Positions 1-6,447 of a DNA stretch of 9,516 nucleotides are shown piece after piece. How positions within the stretch are numbered: position 1 is the stretch's first letter; every line of letters starts with the position of its first letter. The position numbers were made by a program, and so were the translations under genes. This DNA comes from an uncultured Chloroflexota bacterium (GTDB taxonomy: Bacteria > Chloroflexota > Anaerolineae > Anaerolineales > Anaerolineaceae): NCBI GenBank assembly GCA_902795255.1, contig CADBKS010000114.1:1-9516 (forward strand), written 5' to 3'. The notes under the pieces are model-generated. The model searched no databases and was not told where the DNA came from. It saw only the letters and a list, made by a program, of their open reading frames with translations.

Positions 1-673
1 ATTCCCGCCAGGCGGCGAACATATAGCGCAGGGCCTGTTCGGCTTCAGCGGTGATCTCTCCGCCCATGGCTTCGCGGATCGTTCCGATGATCTCACCGAT
101 CTCATCGGAAAGGCAGTCGTTAGTCATCAGATAGTCCGCAAAGATATCCTCCCGGCTGATCCCGAGGATCTCCTGAATGATCACGGTGCCGAATCCGGCC
201 CGGTCCTTTCCGGCGGTGCAGTGCCACAGGACCGCTTTTTCATGGGACCCCAGCAGCAGTCGGACAAATTTTTCATACTGCTTTCTGGAATATGCGCTGC
301 TGATGAATCCTTTGTATGTGCGCATCATGTAGGCACGGGAGATTTCGGCATTCACGAGCATATTTTTGCGGACTTCCTCGTAGGATTCCTCATCCCGGGT
401 CACTCCCGCCTCGCGTTTTTCCAGGATCGGAATGTGGTGATATACTGCCCCGCTCACGGCGGGTTCCGGCCGCTCGCTGCATTCATTGTCGGACCTGAAA
501 TCAACGATCGTATCGATCATGCGCCCCAGTTTTTCAATATCGTTTTCACTGGCCCGGTACAGACCGCCGCTGCGGATCAGTTTCCCGGTCCGGATCTTCA
601 GACCGTCCGTTGTCTTCATCCCGCCGAGGTCGCGGGTATTCCGGAGTTTTTCAAATTCGATTTGCTGACTCAT
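1..673 (-). CDS. Tyrosine/phosphoinositide-type protein phosphatase (Y_phosphatase3, LipA/PtpB-like), 3' end missing
   Basis: Translated by eye from ATG at 673-671, this frame is open for 224 codons and runs off the left edge. AAAGGAG lies just upstream of the start. Near the N-terminus is NTRDLGG (residues 12-18), the hallmark of this family, followed by VDFRSDNE at 57-64. The active-site loop HCTAGKDRAG spans 151-160, with nucleophile Cys152 and phosphate-binding Arg158 (CX5R). The Lys-Asp inside the loop is typical of the Listeria LipA / mycobacterial PtpB group, which hydrolyses phosphotyrosine and also phosphoinositides. No signal peptide or membrane segment is visible, so it is probably cytoplasmic. 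About 20-40 residues are probably missing relative to the usual family length. It lies 100 bases downstream of the AKR-like gene on the same strand and may be the third gene of that transcription unit. The substrate cannot be deduced. Confidence 0.88.
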   Translation of the reverse strand, partial: MSQQIEFEKLRNTRDLGGMKTTDGLKIRTGKLIRSGGLYRASENDIEKLGRMIDTIVDFRSDNECSERPEPAVSGAVYHHIPILEKREAGVTRDEESYEEVRKNMLVNAEISRAYMMRTYKGFISSAYSRKQYEKFVRLLLGSHEKAVLWHCTAGKDRAGFGTVIIQEILGISREDIFADYLMTNDCLSDEIGEIIGTIREAMGGEITAEAEQALRYMFAAWRE

Positions 674-744
674 TTTTCTCCTTTCAGAGCACGCTGCGGG
701 CAGAACGATCGTGCTGTCGTTTTTTGCTCATACTAATGCCGAAA

Positions 745-775
745 GACCGGCCGCTGATGGGCTGCGGCACCGGTC
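745..775 (-). other. Imperfect hairpin at the AKR stop codon, possible weak attenuator
   Basis: GACCG plus GCCGC (745-754) pairs with GCGGC plus CGGTC (764-775) across a 9-base loop, with a 2-base bulge at 769-770. On the minus strand only three T residues follow, so it is not a convincing intrinsic terminator. It sits at the end of the AKR-like gene, before the phosphatase gene. It could reduce read-through, protect mRNA ends, or do nothing. Confidence 0.3.
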
Positions 776-1679
776 AGGAAGGATCGGTGAGAGTATCCAG
801 CAGGGCTGTCTGCTCGTCCGTCATTTCCCACTGCGGGGTTTGGGCGTTCTCGATCGCCTGCGGGAGGGTCTTTGTGCCGGGGATCGGTACGATCCCTTTT
901 TTCAGGATCCAGTTCAGCGCCACCTGTGCGCAGTTCCTGCCGCTGTTTTCCAGCCCGATGTGATTCATTGTCCGAAGCAGGATGTCCAGCCGCGGGGTAT
1001 AGTAGCGGAGCATCATTTGACGCCGGCTGCCGGCAGCGGGCGCTTCCCCGTCATATTTCCCTGTCAGCAGGCCCATTGCCAGAGGCTGCTGCGCGAGGAT
1101 CGTGATATCCAGCCTTTTGCATATGTCCAGAATGCCGTTGGTTTCGATCGACCGGTCCAGAAGGTTATACGGGGTTTCCAGACAGGTGATGGAGTAGCCG
1201 AAGCGGCTGAGCGCTTCATTGAAGGTATCGATCTGCGGAGCGGTGTAGTTTGAAAGGCCGATCTGTTCGATCAGACCCATATCCAGCGCCTCCGCGGCAC
1301 ATTCCGAAAGTGTCCGAATCGTCATTCGTCCTGCCGGCGGGCAGATCTCATAGAGCGGGATCTTTGTGAGCCGCAGCCGCAGCATCGAAGCCTTCAGAGA
1401 TTCCAGAAAAACGGACCGCCGTATATGCCAGATCCTCGGGACAAATTTTGTGGAGATGGTCACGGACGCTGCTGTCCCTGAGGCAAATTCTCCGAGGATC
1501 CGCTCACTGCTCCCTTCCGCGAAAGAAGGGCTGGTTGCGAAAAAAGTGATCCCGTCACTGAGATAGCGGCGGAATACCGCGGAGAGATCCTCTTTCGTGT
1601 AATCTCTTCCGTAATCCCAGAGCAGGCGGTCCCCCCAGGCCCAGGTCCCGACGCCCATTCTGACCGACGGGTCGATCAC
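774..1679 (-). CDS. Aldo/keto reductase-fold protein lacking most of the catalytic tetrad (probable pseudoenzyme)
   Basis: AKR hallmarks appear in order (numbering from GTG-1679, 301 residues): GVGTWAWG near the N-terminus, GITFFATSPSFAEGSSE at about 43-59, ISTKF around 75-79, YEICPP around 110-115, GLSNYTAPQI, QQPLAMGLLTGKY and, near the C-terminus, IPGTK with a following ENA, the expected NADP-binding elements. Active AKRs have Asp, Tyr, Lys and His as catalytic tetrad. Here Asp is Ala48, Tyr is Phe53 and His is Cys113; only Lys78 remains. I read the DNA over the first block and it encodes Ala (GCA) and Phe (TTC). The frame is otherwise intact, so this is not a decaying gene. The start chosen is GTG at 1679-1677: GGGAG lies five bases upstream and the codon overlaps the glycosyltransferase stop as GTGA. 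A GTG at 1724 would give 316 residues but lacks a ribosome site; an ATG at 1658 is also possible. It may bind a nucleotide cofactor without classical carbonyl reduction. Confidence 0.87.
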   Translation of the reverse strand: MIDPSVRMGVGTWAWGDRLLWDYGRDYTKEDLSAVFRRYLSDGITFFATSPSFAEGSSERILGEFASGTAASVTISTKFVPRIWHIRRSVFLESLKASMLRLRLTKIPLYEICPPAGRMTIRTLSECAAEALDMGLIEQIGLSNYTAPQIDTFNEALSRFGYSITCLETPYNLLDRSIETNGILDICKRLDITILAQQPLAMGLLTGKYDGEAPAAGSRRQMMLRYYTPRLDILLRTMNHIGLENSGRNCAQVALNWILKKGIVPIPGTKTLPQAIENAQTPQWEMTDEQTALLDTLTDPS

Positions 1680-2368
1680 TTTTTCTCCCGGTTTTCCCGG
1701 ATCATCCGGCGTGCTTTCAGACACATTTTCGGAAATCCGACGATCTGGTCCATCGGACGCTGGCTGCTGATCTCATCTGCATAGATCGTCGGGATCTTCA
1801 CCCATTCGATCGGCCAGTCCTCCGCAATACATACGGCGATCATTTCCACTTCGAAATGGTACCCGTTTTCGGTAGACCTGAGCATCCGTTCCATCAGGTC
1901 CCGGTCGAGCATCCGGTATCCGGACTGATTGTCGGGGATGTTCTGCCCGACAGATGCGGAGAAAAGCGCCTTCCCGATCATGTTCGGGATCCGGCGCCGC
2001 AGCGGGATCTCTTTAAAGTCTCTTGCCCCGATGACCAGATGCGGCCGGGACAGACGGTATTTTTCGATGAAATCCGGGATCTTGGCCGGATCATGCTGTC
2101 CGTCTGCATCCAGCATAATGACAGCGTCATAGCCGTTCTCCAGGGCCCATGTGTATCCGTCCCGCAGCGACTGGCCTTTCCCGCGGTTATAGCCGCGGGA
2201 AAGCAGCTCAACACCGCTTTTCCGGGCGATCTCCGGGGTCTCGTCTTTGGATCCGTCATCCACGACCAGAATATCCCCGGTCTGCTGTTTTACTTTTGTC
2301 AGGACCTGTTCCAGATGGGCCGCTTCGTTGTAGGCGGGCAGCAGCACTAAAATTCTGTTTTCTTCCAT
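1676..2368 (-). CDS. Family 2 glycosyltransferase, dolichyl/polyprenyl-phosphate mannosyltransferase-like
   Basis: A 230-residue GT-A fold enzyme with PAYNE at 11-15, VVDDGSKDET at 35-44, GKGQSLRDG around 63-71, the metal/nucleotide-sugar motif DADGQHDP at 87-94, DNQSGYR at 146-152 and a YHFEVEM segment further on. These are typical of GT2 enzymes related to DPM1/PMT, which move a sugar from an NDP-sugar onto a polyprenyl phosphate. No C-terminal transmembrane helices are present, so it is a soluble or peripherally attached single-domain form acting on the cytoplasmic side of the membrane. AGGAG lies seven bases before the ATG. It is the first gene of the minus-strand cluster, directly below the divergent promoter, and its TGA overlaps the probable GTG start of the AKR-like gene, suggesting coupled translation. 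The donor sugar and acceptor cannot be read from sequence. Confidence 0.9.
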   Translation of the reverse strand: MEENRILVLLPAYNEAAHLEQVLTKVKQQTGDILVVDDGSKDETPEIARKSGVELLSRGYNRGKGQSLRDGYTWALENGYDAVIMLDADGQHDPAKIPDFIEKYRLSRPHLVIGARDFKEIPLRRRIPNMIGKALFSASVGQNIPDNQSGYRMLDRDLMERMLRSTENGYHFEVEMIAVCIAEDWPIEWVKIPTIYADEISSQRPMDQIVGFPKMCLKARRMIRENREKK

Positions 2369-2410
2369 ATTTTTGCTCCTGATTTGAACCTTCGGGTGTG
2401 AACCGTTGGT

Positions 2411-2452
2411 CGCAAATCACTGATTATAGTATAATTTATTTTGTGATTTGCG
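2411..2452. promoter_or_regulatory. Perfect 10-base inverted repeat flanking the divergent promoter, candidate operator
   Basis: CGCAAATCAC at 2411-2420 is the exact reverse complement of GTGATTTGCG at 2443-2452, with 22 bases between. Arm centres are 32 bases apart, close to three helical turns, so both arms lie on the same DNA face. The arms enclose both -10 boxes. Each is positioned to cover the upstream region of one promoter and the probable start point of the other. Such symmetry fits binding of a dimeric or tetrameric regulator controlling both directions; this role is inferred. Confidence 0.55.
2423..2435. promoter_or_regulatory. Back-to-back -10 boxes of a divergent promoter
   Basis: ATTATA-G-TATAAT reads as a consensus TATAAT -10 box on the plus strand (2430-2435) and again on the minus strand (2428-2423). 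Expected start points, about seven bases downstream, would be near 2442 (plus) and 2416 (minus), giving leaders of about 48 bases to both the CpXC gene (2490) and the glycosyltransferase gene (2368). On the plus strand a weak -35 (TTGGTC, 2406-2411) sits 18 bases upstream. No good -35 is seen for the minus direction. Confidence 0.65.
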
Positions 2453-2489
2453 TGAGCAAATCCGATATTGATCGAAGAAGGATGCTTTT

Positions 2490-3815
2490 ATGGCTCAGAC
2501 TACAACCCCCTGCCCGCGCTGCGGCGGACAAATGATCGCAGATGTACAGCAGATTTTTGATGTCGGTGTTGACCCGCTGGATAAGGAACGTCTTCTCCGC
2601 GGTGCGGCAAACATCGCTGTCTGTCCTTCCTGCGGTTACCAATCGCAGATCGCCCTGCCGATCGTTTATCATGATCCGGAAAAGGAACTGCTGCTGACTT
2701 ATTTTCCTGCCGAACTGAATATGACCCTGCCCGAACAGGAGAAGATCCTCGGACCGATGATCACAAAAGTCGTAAACAGTCTGCCTCCGGAAAAAAAGAA
2801 GGGCTACCTCTTCCAGGCACGGCCGATGCTGACTTATGATACGCTGATCGAAACGATCCTCGGCGCGGACGGCATTACCAAGGAAATGCTGGATGAACAG
2901 AAGTATAAGGGCGAGCTGATCCGCAGACTGATCCAGACTTCTCCGGATTCCCTGAAAGAAGTGATCCGTCAGGAAGAATCCCATATGGATCAGAGTTTCT
3001 TCATCATGCTGAATAACACGATGGACGCTGCGGTCCAGATGCGTGACAAACAGGCTTTTGAGACCCTGAAACAGCTTCAGGAGGTCCTTTTCACGGAGAC
3101 GGAATACGGGCGGCAGCTGAAAAAACGCGCGGATTCGACACAGCAGGCGATCAAAGACCTGCAGGACCTTGGGGACCGGCTGAACCAGGATACGCTGCTG
3201 GATCTGGTCCTGGCTTCTCCGGATGATGCTTATCTGCAGACGCTTGCCGGGTTGGCCCGCAACGGGATGGATTACGATTTCTTCACCAAACTGAGCAGCC
3301 GGATCAATGCTGCGGAAGGTGATGAAAAGGAAAAGTTTACGGAGATCCGCACCAAGCTGCTGGATCTGACGCAGCGTATTGACCAGGCACTCGCGGAGGA
3401 AAAGGAAGCGCGCAAAAAGCTTCTTGAAGAGATCCTGAAGCAGGATGATATGGAATCGGCCCTTTATCAGGCGGTGCGCGCGATCGATCAGCAGTTCACG
3501 GATATCGTCAATGAAGAACTGGCCCTGGCCCGCAAAAACGGTGATTTTATGCGCTCCGGAAAGCTGCAGCAGCTGCTTGACCTGATCAAGAAGCTTTATA
3601 CGGCGCCGGAAGCTGTCCAGCACCTTGAAAAAATGCTCGGTGCTGAAAGCGAAGACGCGCTCCGGGCACTGATCGATGAGGAACCGGAACTTGCAAATGA
3701 TGAGATGAAAACACTTGTCGCGGAACTGATCGAAGAGGGCAAGGCGCAGAACTCCCTTACACCGGAAGTTACCGAAAAGCTGGCGATGATCCAGAAAGTG
3801 ATCAGCGAACGGTAA
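2490..3815 (+). CDS. CpXC domain protein with long alpha-helical C-terminal region
   Basis: A 441-residue protein with two CPxC pairs, C8-P-R-C11 and C45-P-S-C48, which probably form a zinc ribbon. They define the CpXC domain, which continues through conserved text such as PIVYHDPEKELLLTYFP at about 57-73. The family's biochemical function is unknown. From about residue 150 onward the protein is highly charged and predicted helical, with coiled-coil-like stretches and no further recognised domain. There is no signal peptide or membrane segment. AGAAGGA seven bases before the ATG supports the start; a consensus -10 lies about 55 bases upstream. It is a single-gene unit, divergent from the glycosyltransferase cluster and convergent with the ATP synthase operon, ended by the terminator at 3826-3871. 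The protein resembles CpXC proteins I associate with Anaerolineae, which is the main taxonomic hint here. Confidence 0.85.
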   Translation: MAQTTTPCPRCGGQMIADVQQIFDVGVDPLDKERLLRGAANIAVCPSCGYQSQIALPIVYHDPEKELLLTYFPAELNMTLPEQEKILGPMITKVVNSLPPEKKKGYLFQARPMLTYDTLIETILGADGITKEMLDEQKYKGELIRRLIQTSPDSLKEVIRQEESHMDQSFFIMLNNTMDAAVQMRDKQAFETLKQLQEVLFTETEYGRQLKKRADSTQQAIKDLQDLGDRLNQDTLLDLVLASPDDAYLQTLAGLARNGMDYDFFTKLSSRINAAEGDEKEKFTEIRTKLLDLTQRIDQALAEEKEARKKLLEEILKQDDMESALYQAVRAIDQQFTDIVNEELALARKNGDFMRSGKLQQLLDLIKKLYTAPEAVQHLEKMLGAESEDALRALIDEEPELANDEMKTLVAELIEEGKAQNSLTPEVTEKLAMIQKVISER

Positions 3816-3825
3816 GCGGTTCCAT

Positions 3826-3871
3826 TCAGAATAAAAAAAGTCCGGATCTGATCCGGACTTTTTTATTCTGA
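3826..3871. terminator. Bidirectional intrinsic terminator between CpXC gene and atpC
   Basis: The core stem AGTCCGGAT / ATCCGGACT (3839-3847 and 3851-3859) has a 3-base loop and is flanked by seven A on the left and six T on the right. The symmetry extends outward to TCAGAAT and ATTCTGA, broken only by the one-base difference between the A and T runs. It therefore has a GC stem followed by a U tract in both directions. It ends the plus-strand CpXC transcript and the minus-strand atp operon, whose last stop codon is 14 bases away. Confidence 0.93.
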
Positions 3872-3884
3872 TGTTTTGAAGCAT

Positions 3885-5617
<1,733 letters not shown>

Positions 5618-6445
5618 TTACTGTCCTACCATAAAGGAGGAGGTTTCGATCACGCTGTTGGTGACCTCCGCCTGACGGATGCGGTTGATCAGGATCTCCA
5701 GCCTGGCCAGAGATTTGTCCGCGTTATCGCAGGCGCTGCGCATGGCGATCGTCGTTGCCGCCTGGGCTCCGCCGGCATGCCCGAGCAGGATCCGGTAGAT
5801 GCTGTTGGTCAGGCAATACATCGGCGGCGTCATCTGTGCGGTTTCCCGGTCCGGCAGAAACAGCATATCCGCTTTTTCTCCGGCTTCCGGCTTTTCCGCA
5901 AGCGGGAGGATCGTCTGACGGACGGGTGTCTGTTTCATCATGTTGTCGAACCGCTGATAGATCAGGTCGATCCGGTCTGCTTCGCCGGATGCATAGATCT
6001 CAAACAGTTTCCCGGTCAGGGTTTCCGCATCCTGATAGGTCGGGATATCCGGGAGTTGCAGCGGTTCAAAAGCATATCCTCTGGTATTGCAGAATACCGC
6101 GCCTTTCTGTCCGTAAAGGAACAGCAGCGGGTTCTCCGGCTCAGCGAGCAGTTCGCTTTCAAAGAACCGCAGCAGTTCGCCGTTGAACCCGCCGCAGAAG
6201 CCCCGGTCGTTGGTAAGCACGACCAGGCAGTTCCGTGATTTTACGGAATCTGTTCTGCGGGGGAGAACATTCGTCCCGAACAGGGCCAGCGCATCGCTGC
6301 ATGCCTTGCTGTAAGCGTCAATGGCATTGAGCATCCGGGAGATCCGGGCATATTTGACGGAGGAAGCCGTCTTCATTGCCGCAGCCATGTCAGCCGTGGC
6401 ACGGATGCTTTTGTAGCGTTTCCGCAGGACCTGCAGGCTGGCCAT
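5618..6445 (-). CDS. atpG: F-type ATP synthase gamma (central shaft) subunit
   Basis: A 275-residue gamma subunit, slightly shorter than the usual 285-290. The N-terminal helix starts MASLQVLRKRYKSIRATADM, followed by a MKTASSVKYARI segment corresponding to the usual MKMVAAAKLRRA. The central Rossmann-like domain holds the family hallmark GFCGGFN, and the C-terminal shaft helix contains AMRSACDNADKSLARLE and IRQAEVTNSVIE. The last residues (ETSSFMVGQ) replace the typical EIVGGAxAL. Gamma forms the rotor shaft within the alpha3beta3 head and is fixed to the c-ring with epsilon. The ATG starts two bases after the stop of the fused alpha gene, so the two are probably translationally coupled. It is more divergent than beta or alpha, as is usual for gamma. 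Confidence 0.95.
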   Translation of the reverse strand: MASLQVLRKRYKSIRATADMAAAMKTASSVKYARISRMLNAIDAYSKACSDALALFGTNVLPRRTDSVKSRNCLVVLTNDRGFCGGFNGELLRFFESELLAEPENPLLFLYGQKGAVFCNTRGYAFEPLQLPDIPTYQDAETLTGKLFEIYASGEADRIDLIYQRFDNMMKQTPVRQTILPLAEKPEAGEKADMLFLPDRETAQMTPPMYCLTNSIYRILLGHAGGAQAATTIAMRSACDNADKSLARLEILINRIRQAEVTNSVIETSSFMVGQ

Positions 6446-6447
6446 GA

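Noticed and set aside
688..715. AGCACG / CGTGCT inverted repeat before the phosphatase gene
   Set aside because: A 6-base stem with a 16-base loop is too weak to call regulatory.
221..736. 171-codon plus-strand frame at the left end
   Set aside because: It is antisense to the phosphatase gene, which has an intact HCxxGKDR loop, the NTRDLGG motif and a good ribosome site.
745..775. Intrinsic terminator between the AKR and phosphatase genes
   Set aside because: The stem has a bulge and a large loop, and only three T follow on the minus strand; kept only as a weak hairpin.
774..1724. AKR gene as a decaying pseudogene
   Set aside because: The frame is intact at full length and the fold motifs are conserved; only the catalytic positions differ, which suggests a selected change rather than decay.
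2436..3884. 482-codon open frame antisense to the CpXC gene
   Set aside because: It reads across the terminator and the divergent promoter, has no recognisable domain and opposes a well-supported gene with promoter, ribosome site and terminator.
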